From NCBI GenBank assembly GCA_035628595.1, contig DASPJN010000254.1:1-64000 (forward strand): 64,000 nt of DNA, read 5' to 3'. Position 1 is the stretch's first letter, and the number at the start of each line of letters is the position of its first letter. The position numbers were made by a program, and so were the translations under genes. Source of the DNA: Chryseosolibacter sp035628595. GTDB taxonomy: Bacteria > Bacteroidota > Bacteroidia > Cytophagales > Cyclobacteriaceae. Under the pieces are notes generated by a model, which worked only from the letters and a program-made list of their open reading frames with translations, did no database searches and was not told where the DNA came from. Positions 35,829 through 43,694 of this stretch are shown piece by piece.

Positions 35829-37263
35829 GAGCTTGGGGCAATTTGCATTCATTGCAATTGCCCTATTTTTCTTCTCTTGTGAAGATGATACAATCCAGGG
35901 TTACAAAACCAATCCAAAGTTTAAGGTTTCCTACCAGGAATTTATTCTTCCGAGCAGCGTTATGTTGCTCGACTCCATCCGGACTTCTAACTACCATTTC
36001 GCCTCCGAAAGTAACCGACTACTCGTCGGCCAGTATACGGACCCTGTTTTTGGCACTGTAAAAGCAACTTTTTACAGCCAGATTTATCCGGTAAGTCCGA
36101 TAGGTGTTCCTAAAAGCAGTGTTTATGATTCTGCAACGCTGGACTTAGGATTTGATCTTTATACATATGGCGGGTACAGCGTAAATTCACAGACAATCGG
36201 CATCTATAAACTGACGGAAAATCTTTATGATGTCAACAAAGTCGATTATACTAACGAAAGTACGGTAGAGACAGCCGCAACACATCTGGCTAGCAAGATG
36301 TTTACGGTTATTGCCCAACAGTTCGATCAGTATGTCGAACAGGATAAGGATACCACGATTATATTAAGTATAAAATTGCCGGTAGCCTTTGGCGGAGAGA
36401 TCTTCAATGTTATTAAAGATTACTCTACAGGAGGGAGTGACTCTGCAGTCTTTGCGAGCCGTGACGAATTTTTAGCCCGCTTTAAAGGTTTGGCTTTTAA
36501 ATCGGAAATTGGAGACAAGATCATAGGCTTTAATCCTGCCGCGTCGGCAACACGCCTTAAACTCCATTATCATACTTCCTCCGATACCACTGACTACTTG
36601 TTATCCTTTGCTAATCAGATCAGTTTTACTCAAATAGATTTTGACAGGTCTGGGTCACCGTTAGCCACAGTCGCTAATAAATACACCGAATATCTTAATG
36701 AAGATCCGTTTAGGTATATACAATCCGGCTCTGGAATGGTAACAAAGGTCGACTTAAAGCCATTTCTTGACTTTGCGGATGCGAACGAGGATATCTTATT
36801 AAATGGAGTTGAAGTTGTAGTTGAGGATGTCGCACCTTCTGTTCTGGCACCTCCAGCTTCATTGGCATTAAGGGCAATCGATCCTTTATCTAACAGGTTG
36901 AAGAAATATTCTGCGAATAGTCCGCAGGACATCGAGGATCTTGTGGCGTACGGTGGTTACTTTCTGCCAGATTTTCCGAGCAACATCACCAGCTCAGCAA
37001 TTCAGATTGAACGTGATAGCGCGTTTTATGTTGTCAATGACGCAGGTGGCTCTTCTGTCATGAGTTATGATGAATCGGAAGGTTTGTATAGCGGTTTCGT
37101 TACCAGCTTTTTTCAACAATTGACTTACAACGATGGCCGTAGTCGTCCGAGGTATTTTGTTCTTTATCCAACGTCACCTTCAGGCGCAAAGTCGGTAAAT
37201 CGGGCTGTGTTTCCTGCTGATAAAATTAAGCTCAGAATCTATTATACAACCCCTCTTCAATAA
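35812..37263 (+). CDS. DUF4270 family lipoprotein
   Basis: The start is taken as the ATG at 35812, giving a lipoprotein signal (FAFIAIALFFFSC, lipidation at Cys23) and 483 residues. The frame is open further upstream in the preceding gene, but only this start gives a signal. The body is beta-rich with the DUF4270 layout, including SSVYDSATLDLGF and the C-terminal IKLRIYYTTPLQ. DUF4270 is a Bacteroidota surface or periplasmic family of unknown function. It lies between the GT5-like gene and glmS. Confidence 0.85.
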   Translation: MNLWAKSLGQFAFIAIALFFFSCEDDTIQGYKTNPKFKVSYQEFILPSSVMLLDSIRTSNYHFASESNRLLVGQYTDPVFGTVKATFYSQIYPVSPIGVPKSSVYDSATLDLGFDLYTYGGYSVNSQTIGIYKLTENLYDVNKVDYTNESTVETAATHLASKMFTVIAQQFDQYVEQDKDTTIILSIKLPVAFGGEIFNVIKDYSTGGSDSAVFASRDEFLARFKGLAFKSEIGDKIIGFNPAASATRLKLHYHTSSDTTDYLLSFANQISFTQIDFDRSGSPLATVANKYTEYLNEDPFRYIQSGSGMVTKVDLKPFLDFADANEDILLNGVEVVVEDVAPSVLAPPASLALRAIDPLSNRLKKYSANSPQDIEDLVAYGGYFLPDFPSNITSSAIQIERDSAFYVVNDAGGSSVMSYDESEGLYSGFVTSFFQQLTYNDGRSRPRYFVLYPTSPSGAKSVNRAVFPADKIKLRIYYTTPLQ

Positions 37264-37266
37264 ATT

Positions 37267-39102
37267 ATGTGTGGAATCGTTGCTTATGTTGGGCATAGAC
37301 AAGCCCAGGAAGTTATTATCAAAGGACTAAAGCGCCTGGAGTACCGAGGGTATGACAGTGCTGGCATTGCTCTTTTGGATAACGGATTGAACATCTATAA
37401 GAAAAAAGGGAAAGTTTCAGACCTCGAAGCCACTTTGAGTGGCAAAAAACTCGATAGTCATATAGGAATCGGGCATACGCGTTGGGCGACTCATGGCGAA
37501 CCGAATGACGTAAATGCTCACCCGCATTATTCATCCACGGGCAAGCTTGCCATTATTCACAATGGTATCATTGAAAACTATAGTTCGCTGAAGCAAGAGT
37601 TGTTGAACAAGGGTCACGAATTTCTTTCGGAAACTGACACCGAGGTCTTCATTCACTTTATCGAAGACATCAAAGAAAAGGAAGGATGTGCACTTGATGA
37701 AGCTGTCAGGCTCGCATTGACTAAGGTCGTCGGCGCTTATGCGATTGTTATCATTTCGCTTGAAGACCCGGATTTACTTGTAGCCGCTCGCAAAGGAAGC
37801 CCCTTGGTTGTCGGTGTTGGTAAAGATGAATTCTTTCTTGCTTCTGACGCGACACCAATTGTTGAGTACACAAATGAGGTGGTGTATTTAAATGACCAGG
37901 AAATCGCCGTCATCAATAATGGCCAGCTGAGCATACGCAACACGGCAAACCTTCCACTGACACCTTACATTCAGACAGTGGACCTCGAACTTGAAGCAAT
38001 CGAGAAAGGTGGCTACGAGCATTTTATGCTGAAAGAAATTTTCGAGCAGCCGCGTTCCATCAGCGATTGCATGCGCGGCCGACTAGACTCACAATCCGGA
38101 AGACTGATTCTTGGAGGGCTTCGTGAATATTTAAATAAGCTTGTTAATGCTGATCGCATTCTCATTGTAGCGTGTGGTACATCGTGGCACGCAGGATTGG
38201 TGGCCGAATACTTCTTCGAAGAATTCTGCCGCACACCGGTCGAAGTGGAGTACGCGTCGGAGTTCAGATATCGCAATCCCGTGATTCGTGAAGGTGATGT
38301 TGTCATTGCAATTTCTCAATCGGGAGAAACTGCCGATACCCTCGCCGCTATTGAACTTGCGAAATCAAAAGGTGCAATTATTTTTGGTGTTTGTAATGTT
38401 GTCGGCTCTTCTATTCCACGCACAACCCACGCAGGCGCCTATACGCATGCTGGTCCTGAAATAGGCGTGGCAAGCACAAAAGCATTTACAGCGCAGCTTA
38501 CGGTGTTGACGATGATTGCGTTGATCGTGGCTCAGAAAAAAGGTACAATTAGCGAACAGAAGTATCACGAGCTTCTTGTTGAGATGGAGCAAATTCCATC
38601 CAAAGTCGAAAGGGCTTTAAAGCTTAATGAACAGATTGAAGAGATTGCAGCCGAATTCAAAGATTCTCGTAACTTCCTTTACCTGGGACGCGGTTATAAC
38701 TTTCCGGTTGCGCTGGAAGGTGCGTTGAAGCTTAAAGAGATTTCCTACATCCATGCGGAGGGATACCCTGCTGCGGAAATGAAACATGGCCCGATTGCGC
38801 TCATCGATCGTGAAATGCCTGTAGTTTTTATTGCCACGAAGGATAGCTCTTACGAAAAGATCGTATCGAACATCCAGGAAGTTCGCGCGCGCAAAGGCAG
38901 GGTAATCTCCATTGTAACAGAAGGTGATGCGCTTATTCCGAAGATGTCTGAGTTTACAATAGAAGTTCCTGAAGTACACGAAGCTTTGATGCCGATGGTC
39001 TCCGTGATTCCATTGCAACTCTTGTCTTATCACATCGCAGTAATGCGCGGGTGTAACGTTGACCAGCCAAGGAACCTGGCAAAGTCAGTAACAGTAGAAT
39101 AA
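37267..39102 (+). CDS. glmS: Glutamine--fructose-6-phosphate aminotransferase (isomerizing)
   Basis: GlmS makes glucosamine 6-phosphate, the entry point of amino-sugar and peptidoglycan synthesis. The glutaminase nucleophile is Cys2 in MCGIVAYVGH. Two SIS domains follow, with CGTSWHAGL, SQSGETADTLAA, STKAFTAQ and LGRGYNFPVALEGALKLKEI (conserved segment near residue 475). The C-terminus PRNLAKSVTVE is canonical. It has 611 residues, the usual length. It starts 3 nt after the DUF4270 gene and ends at a strong terminator. Confidence 0.97.
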   Translation: MCGIVAYVGHRQAQEVIIKGLKRLEYRGYDSAGIALLDNGLNIYKKKGKVSDLEATLSGKKLDSHIGIGHTRWATHGEPNDVNAHPHYSSTGKLAIIHNGIIENYSSLKQELLNKGHEFLSETDTEVFIHFIEDIKEKEGCALDEAVRLALTKVVGAYAIVIISLEDPDLLVAARKGSPLVVGVGKDEFFLASDATPIVEYTNEVVYLNDQEIAVINNGQLSIRNTANLPLTPYIQTVDLELEAIEKGGYEHFMLKEIFEQPRSISDCMRGRLDSQSGRLILGGLREYLNKLVNADRILIVACGTSWHAGLVAEYFFEEFCRTPVEVEYASEFRYRNPVIREGDVVIAISQSGETADTLAAIELAKSKGAIIFGVCNVVGSSIPRTTHAGAYTHAGPEIGVASTKAFTAQLTVLTMIALIVAQKKGTISEQKYHELLVEMEQIPSKVERALKLNEQIEEIAAEFKDSRNFLYLGRGYNFPVALEGALKLKEISYIHAEGYPAAEMKHGPIALIDREMPVVFIATKDSSYEKIVSNIQEVRARKGRVISIVTEGDALIPKMSEFTIEVPEVHEALMPMVSVIPLQLLSYHIAVMRGCNVDQPRNLAKSVTVE

Positions 39103-39105
39103 TAT

Positions 39106-39133
39106 AAGGGACCGCGCGGTCCCTTTTTTTTCT
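39106..39133 (+). terminator. Rho-independent terminator after glmS
   Basis: AAGGGACC and GGTCCCTT enclose the loop GCGC, followed by a long T run to about 39131. It lies between glmS and the convergent coiled-coil membrane protein gene. Confidence 0.92.
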
Positions 39134-39139
39134 TCTTTA

Positions 39140-39619
39140 TCAGCGCTGCGTGGCCGGTTTCTTGATGATCTTCTTTTCAATGAACCCTTCAGATACTTTC
39201 AGCATCAGAACAATCACGATCTTGAAGAGGATGCTATAGCCAGCGTTGTCGCCGAACATCGTGATCACTGGTTCAACGAAATATTCTTCAAGAACGAAAA
39301 GAACGATGGCGATAAAATAGATGATGGCATAAGCGCTTCGTCCAGCCTGGGCTTTTGTCAACTCATTGAGCGTCGTCTGGAGTTTGTTATTCTTTTCGAA
39401 AAGCTCTTTGTTGGTGCGATGAAGTTTTCGTTCGAGGCGACCACTGATCCACGTAAGAAACCTCGTTTGCTCTAAAAGGTGTTTGTATTTATGTGTGAGG
39501 CGCTCGAGTGCAACTTTTGTGTCATGATGGGAATAGTCATTCGAAACGATATCACGGTAGTCATTCAGGATCTTAATTTCGTTCTTAAATAACTTCTCCT
39601 CACGAGTCATTTTGCTCAT
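39140..39619 (-). CDS. Coiled-coil membrane protein of unknown function
   Basis: The 159-residue protein has a long charged alpha-helical N-terminal part (about 1-90) with heptad-like spacing (LERLTHKYKHLLEQ, RKLHRTNKELFEKNNKLQ). Two hydrophobic segments follow (YAIIYFIAIVLFVLEEYFV and YSILFKIVIVLMLK) and a short basic tail. I do not recognise a family. It is a single-gene unit with a minus-strand TATATTTG box at 39643-39650, about 24 nt before the start. Confidence 0.7.
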   Translation of the reverse strand: MSKMTREEKLFKNEIKILNDYRDIVSNDYSHHDTKVALERLTHKYKHLLEQTRFLTWISGRLERKLHRTNKELFEKNNKLQTTLNELTKAQAGRSAYAIIYFIAIVLFVLEEYFVEPVITMFGDNAGYSILFKIVIVLMLKVSEGFIEKKIIKKPATQR

Positions 39620-39642
39620 AGGTACAAGGTTGGTTGGCTAAA

Positions 39643-39650
39643 CAAATATA
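39643..39650 (-). promoter_or_regulatory. Promoter -7 box for coiled-coil membrane protein
   Basis: On the minus strand the sequence reads TATATTTG, an exact TAnnTTTG match upstream of the ATG at 39619. No convincing -33 box is seen. Confidence 0.5.
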
Positions 39651-39722
39651 AAATAAACAACCAACAGCGCCTCTTATCTTTCTTGCTGAAGTGTGGTAAA
39701 TATTACGCGGTAAGGAGAACAA

Positions 39723-40388
39723 TTAACCTGCCGTTTTCAGGTACTCTTTTTTCAGGAGTGGGCAGATTTTGTATCGTTCGTCACGCGTGTCGTCATAAAC
39801 AGCCTCGAGAAGCTCATAGACGTGATGTACACCGATTCTCTGAGACCATTCGAAAGGCCCGAAAGGATAATTGGTACCAAGCTTCATGGCCATATCGATA
39901 TCTTCACGCGATGCGGTGCCTTCCTGTACTGTATAATAAGCTTCGTTGATGATCATACAAACAACGCGCGGTGTAACGAGGCCGACACGATCATCAACAA
40001 TCATCACTTGCGTTCCCAGGTTTTCCGCAATTTTTCGTAGTTCGGGCTCATCCGTTTCTTGCCAGCAAGCGCATTCAATAAAAGCGCGGTTAATAAATGT
40101 TGGCAGCCCGTTGAAGCCGAAGACACTTCCCGTTGGCTTCTTTCCGGATAAATGGATCAATTCACTTAAGGAGATCTTGGCAGTGTTTAAAAAGGCAGGA
40201 ACAGAATTGACATAGCGTTGAAATTGGTCAGGCCGCTCCTCGATCAGGAAATCAAAAATCAAATCTGTTTTTTCGCCAACTTTTTCCGCATGACGATGGT
40301 CATTGACGAGTACGTAAGCGTGATTGTCGCCCAATTTTGCCTTTAACTCTACTGCGTGAAGTTCATTCCCAATAACCAGAATACGCAT
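39723..40388 (-). CDS. 3-hydroxyacyl-CoA dehydrogenase-like protein with degenerate Rossmann domain
   Basis: The C-terminal half (about residues 115-205) matches the helical domain of 3-hydroxybutyryl-CoA dehydrogenase: DRVGLVTPRVVCMIINEAYYTVQEGTA and the substrate-site LGTNYPFGPFEW. The N-terminal half is short, and its expected GxGxxG nucleotide loop reads IGNELHA. Total length is 221 residues against about 285 for a full enzyme. NAD binding is therefore doubtful and the activity is open. It is divergent from the RidA gene. Confidence 0.75.
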   Translation of the reverse strand: MRILVIGNELHAVELKAKLGDNHAYVLVNDHRHAEKVGEKTDLIFDFLIEERPDQFQRYVNSVPAFLNTAKISLSELIHLSGKKPTGSVFGFNGLPTFINRAFIECACWQETDEPELRKIAENLGTQVMIVDDRVGLVTPRVVCMIINEAYYTVQEGTASREDIDMAMKLGTNYPFGPFEWSQRIGVHHVYELLEAVYDDTRDERYKICPLLKKEYLKTAG

Positions 40389-40412
40389 ACTGCAATGTCT
40401 CGTTTCAAATGT

Positions 40413-40420
40413 TAATTTTG
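40413..40420 (+). promoter_or_regulatory. Promoter -7 box for the RidA gene
   Basis: TAATTTTG matches TAnnTTTG 31 nt upstream of the RidA start codon. No clear -33 partner is seen. Confidence 0.55.
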
Positions 40421-40451
40421 CTTCGAATTTATCGTAAACATAACTAAAATC

Positions 40452-40832
40452 ATGTCTAAAATTGTAGTTAACTCCGACAAGGCGCCAGAACCGATCGGCC
40501 CTTACAGCCAGGCAATTAAAGCTGGTAACATGTTATTTGTGAGCGGCCAGATTGCAATTGATCGCGCAACCGGCAACCTGACTACCGGTGATATATTGTC
40601 AGAAACGAAACAGGTGATGCAGAACATTAATCATATTCTGCAAGCTGCAGGTTTCGGATTTGAGCATGTTGTGAAGACTTCCATTTTTCTAACGGACATG
40701 AACAATTTTCCAAAGGTAAATGAAGTGTACGGAAGCTTCGTAGCGGCGAATCCGCCAGCACGCGAAACTGTGGAGGTGAGCGGCCTGCCAAAGGGCGTGA
40801 ATGTTGAGATCTCCTGCATAGCGGTGAAATAG
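40452..40832 (+). CDS. RidA-family 2-iminobutanoate/2-iminopropanoate deaminase
   Basis: RidA proteins hydrolyse reactive enamine and imine intermediates released by PLP enzymes. The family segments are GPYSQAIKAGNMLFVSGQI, DMNNFPKVNEVYGSF, the conserved Arg in PARETVEV, and VNVEISCIAV at the C-terminus. Its 126 residues match the family length, and it would form a cytosolic trimer. A separate promoter box precedes gltX, so it may be transcribed alone. Confidence 0.93.
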   Translation: MSKIVVNSDKAPEPIGPYSQAIKAGNMLFVSGQIAIDRATGNLTTGDILSETKQVMQNINHILQAAGFGFEHVVKTSIFLTDMNNFPKVNEVYGSFVAANPPARETVEVSGLPKGVNVEISCIAVK

Positions 40833-40855
40833 CTACGCATCATTCGCGTTAATTT

Positions 40856-40863
40856 TACATTTG
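40856..40863 (+). promoter_or_regulatory. Promoter -7 box for gltX
   Basis: TACATTTG matches TAnnTTTG and ends 16 nt before the gltX ATG at 40880, so the mRNA leader would be only about 10 nt long. Confidence 0.6.
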
Positions 40864-40879
40864 CATCTTGAACCAAATC

Positions 40880-42421
40880 ATGAGTCAACAAAAAGTACGC
40901 GTACGATTCGCGCCAAGTCCTACCGGAGCATTGCATATAGGTGGTGTGCGCACAGCACTTTATAATTATTTATTGGCGCGTCAGTCAGGAGGAACAATGA
41001 TTCTCCGAATTGAAGACACAGATCAGAATCGCTTCGTGCCAGGCGCGGAAGAGTACATCATTGAATCTCTTCGATGGGTGGGAATTACAATCGATGAGGG
41101 CATAGGTGTTGGTGGTCCTCATGCTCCCTACCGACAGTCGGAACGAAAAGACATCTATAAAAAATACGCGCGGCAACTAATTGCAGACGGCCACGCATAC
41201 TATGCTTTCGATACGGAAGCGGAATTGAATCAAATGCGCGAAAGCCTTAAGAGTGCCGGCGTTGCAACGCCGCAATACAACAGCATCACCCGCGTACAAA
41301 TGCGGAATTCTTTGACATTGCTCGAGGAGGAAACGCAGCGATTAATTTCTACTGGTGTACCTTATGTCATTCGCCTGAAAGTTCCTCGCAAGGAGGACGT
41401 CAGATTGAATGATCTGATACGCGGCTGGGTAATGGTTCATTCTTCACAAATTGATGACAAGGTGCTGATGAAATCGGACGGCATGCCGACATATCATCTT
41501 GCCAATGTAGTCGATGATTACCTGATGGAAATCACACACGTGATCAGAGGAGAAGAGTGGCTGCCGTCTGCACCATTGCATGTGCTGTTATATAAATTTC
41601 TGGGATGGGAACACCGGATGCCGCAGTTTGCACACCTTCCGTTACTACTTAAACCCGATGGGAACGGTAAGCTTAGTAAACGCGATGCAGATCAACTTGG
41701 CTTCCCGATATTTCCGCTCACATGGAAGGATCCAAATACAGGTGAAGTCGCTGCTGGATACCGTGAGTCCGGATATTTACCTGAGGCTTTAATAAACTTT
41801 CTCGCCTTCCTTGGCTGGAACCCCGGCACGACACAAGAAATTTTTTCAATGCACGAGTTGATTCGTGATTTCTCGATTGAAAGAATCGGGAAGGCCGGAA
41901 CGCGTTTCGATATTCTGAAAGCGCAATGGTACAATCAGCATTATCTACGTTCCAAAAGCGACGAACAGCTTGCAACTTTCCTCCTTGCATCTCTTGCGGA
42001 GGAAAATATTCAATGTTCGATGGAAACAGCCTTAAAGATCGGTGCCTTAATGCGCGATCGCATCACTTTTCCGAATGACATCTGGCAACAGGCTCAATAT
42101 CTTTTCACACGACCAACGCAGTTTGACGAAGCCGTCGTCGCAAAAAAATGGAATGACGATGTTGTGAAAGTACTGACGTCTTTTATTGATCAGTTGACAG
42201 ATCTACAGCCAGAGAATGCGGAGGCTTATAAAGCTACACTGGAGAAAGTGACGAAGGACCTTGGCATTGGAAGCGGCAAAATTATGCAGGCGCTTCGTGT
42301 GGCTGTTACTGGCGCTGCCGGGGGGCCAGATTTAATGATTATCATGGAAATTCTTGGTAAAAATGAGGTGATTGAAAGAATTAGCTTTGCTTTGAAAACC
42401 CTCAAGGTGAAAACTGCGTAA
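40880..42421 (+). CDS. gltX: Glutamate--tRNA ligase
   Basis: GltX charges tRNA-Glu. The class I HIGH motif is HIGG at residues 19-22 (APSPTGALHIGG), and the KMSKS motif is GKLSKRD near residue 263. The ATG at 40880 is preferred over the TTG at 40868 because it gives the standard N-terminus and leaves room after the promoter box. It has 513 residues, a normal length. Whether the enzyme also acts on tRNA-Gln depends on gatCAB or glnS elsewhere in the genome. Confidence 0.96.
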   Translation: MSQQKVRVRFAPSPTGALHIGGVRTALYNYLLARQSGGTMILRIEDTDQNRFVPGAEEYIIESLRWVGITIDEGIGVGGPHAPYRQSERKDIYKKYARQLIADGHAYYAFDTEAELNQMRESLKSAGVATPQYNSITRVQMRNSLTLLEEETQRLISTGVPYVIRLKVPRKEDVRLNDLIRGWVMVHSSQIDDKVLMKSDGMPTYHLANVVDDYLMEITHVIRGEEWLPSAPLHVLLYKFLGWEHRMPQFAHLPLLLKPDGNGKLSKRDADQLGFPIFPLTWKDPNTGEVAAGYRESGYLPEALINFLAFLGWNPGTTQEIFSMHELIRDFSIERIGKAGTRFDILKAQWYNQHYLRSKSDEQLATFLLASLAEENIQCSMETALKIGALMRDRITFPNDIWQQAQYLFTRPTQFDEAVVAKKWNDDVVKVLTSFIDQLTDLQPENAEAYKATLEKVTKDLGIGSGKIMQALRVAVTGAAGGPDLMIIMEILGKNEVIERISFALKTLKVKTA

Positions 42422-42466
42422 ATAATATATATCGTAGTATTAACCTGCGACTGTAAATAAGCAGCT

Positions 42467-42685
42467 ATGAAAAACGAGGAGGAGCCAAAAAAAGAAAATA
42501 AAGCGAAACCAAAAGTTCACAAAGAGTTGCATGGTTTCGATGTGTCAATAGATTCTTTCGGAGAAATAAGGTCAAATATGGACATTGAAAAGATCAATGA
42601 TTTCCTGAACAAGAATGTAGACGACAAGAAACTTGCTGAACGTGAAGACTATGATGAGATGAAGAAAAAAGACAAGAAGAAATAA
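42467..42685 (+). CDS. Small highly charged hypothetical protein
   Basis: A 72-residue protein dominated by Lys, Glu and Asp, with a central ordered-looking segment (GFDVSIDSFGEIRSNMDIEKINDFLN) and a lysine-rich tail. I know no function for it. It starts 45 nt after gltX and ends just before a terminator, so it is probably in the gltX transcript. Confidence 0.7.
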   Translation: MKNEEEPKKENKAKPKVHKELHGFDVSIDSFGEIRSNMDIEKINDFLNKNVDDKKLAEREDYDEMKKKDKKK

Positions 42686-42705
42686 CATAAAATAGCAGAG
42701 TATAT

Positions 42706-42741
42706 AGCCTGAAAGCCGCGTGGCTCTTCAGGCTTCTTTTT
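42706..42741 (+). terminator. Rho-independent terminator after gltX/small protein
   Basis: Arms AGCCTGAA (42706-42713) and TTCAGGCT (42727-42734) enclose an inner AGCC/GGCT pairing; the second arm runs into TCTTTTT. Confidence 0.8.
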
Positions 42742-42764
42742 GTGACACAAACCTTAGAACCCAA

Positions 42765-43538
42765 ATGGCATCATCACACGCTATCGATTATCAGATTAAA
42801 GGAGAAAGCATTCAGATTGTAGAAGTTGAATTGGATCCAATGGAAACGGTCATTGCCGAGGCGGGCGCAATGTTGTTTATGGAAGATGGAATAACCTTCG
42901 AATCCAAAATGAGCGATGGATCAAACCCAAGCCAGGGTTTGTTCGACAAGCTGTTATCGGCAGGCACACGCATTCTCACAGGCGAATCGTTGTTCATGAC
43001 CCACTTCACCAACCGCGGGAACAGAAAAGCGAAAGTAGGGTTTTCGGCGCCCTATCCCGGAACAATCATTCCGATGAACCTTTCAGCTTTTCCGTCACGC
43101 GATGTGATCGTTCAAAAGGATGGTTTTCTCTGTGCTGCATACGGAACAAAAGTTTCGATCACTTTCAACCGTAAAATTGGTTCAGGACTTGTGGGCGGTG
43201 AGGGCTTTATCTTGCAAAAATTGCAGGGCGATGGCCTTGCATTTGTGCATGCAGGTGGAACGGTGATCGAGCGAACGTTGAACAATGAAACGCTTCGAGT
43301 TGACACCGGTTGTGTTGTTGCGTTTGAATCACATATTGACTTCGACGTGCAGGCTGCCGGCGGACTACGATCAATGATCTTCGGCGGCGAGGGAATGTTT
43401 CTGGCTACGCTTAGAGGCTCTGGTCGTGTGTGGTTGCAATCAATGCCGATAAGAAAACTCGTTCAGGCGCTGGCGCCCTACGGAAGGAACAGCAGTAAAG
43501 AAGGAAGCTCCGTTCTTGGAGGTCTTTTTGAAAATTAA
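42765..43538 (+). CDS. AIM24/TIGR00266 family protein
   Basis: The 257-residue protein is an all-beta AIM24-type (TIGR00266) protein. Recognisable segments are VELDPMETVIAEAGAMLFM, FMTHFTNRGN, PGTIIPMNLS, and GGEGMFLATLRGSGRVWLQ. The family is widespread in bacteria; the yeast relative is mitochondrial and affects inner-membrane organisation, but the bacterial role is not known. The ATG at 42765 is preferred over the in-frame GTG at 42720, which lies within the terminator hairpin. Confidence 0.88.
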   Translation: MASSHAIDYQIKGESIQIVEVELDPMETVIAEAGAMLFMEDGITFESKMSDGSNPSQGLFDKLLSAGTRILTGESLFMTHFTNRGNRKAKVGFSAPYPGTIIPMNLSAFPSRDVIVQKDGFLCAAYGTKVSITFNRKIGSGLVGGEGFILQKLQGDGLAFVHAGGTVIERTLNNETLRVDTGCVVAFESHIDFDVQAAGGLRSMIFGGEGMFLATLRGSGRVWLQSMPIRKLVQALAPYGRNSSKEGSSVLGGLFEN

Positions 43539-43540
43539 TC

Positions 43541-43599
43541 CGGTAAATGGGGCAACAGCAGCAGCGTTACGCGCAAGGCATTTACCGCGGGCTGCTGTT
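43541..43599 (+). other. Interleaved inverted repeats (possible pseudoknot or switch RNA)
   Basis: Two perfect 9-bp complementary pairs interlock in 59 nt. CGGTAAATG (43541-43549) pairs with CATTTACCG (43579-43587), and AACAGCAGC (43554-43562) pairs with GCTGCTGTT (43591-43599). The order A-B-A'-B' can form a pseudoknot or two mutually exclusive hairpins. It starts 3 nt after the AIM24-like stop and lies 82 nt before the next promoter box. No T run follows, so it is not a plain terminator. Confidence 0.45.
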
Positions 43600-43681
43600 A
43601 AAACCCTCATTGACGAAAGTGGACGCTCCTGTTGACTTCAAAACATTCGTTTGCATATGGCCGGTGGATGTAAAATCTCAT

Positions 43682-43689
43682 TATTTTTG
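43682..43689 (+). promoter_or_regulatory. Promoter -7 box giving a nearly leaderless mRNA
   Basis: TATTTTTG matches TAnnTTTG and ends only 5 nt before the ATG at 43695. If this is the promoter, transcription would start at or next to the start codon. Confidence 0.55.
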
Positions 43690-43694
43690 CGCCC

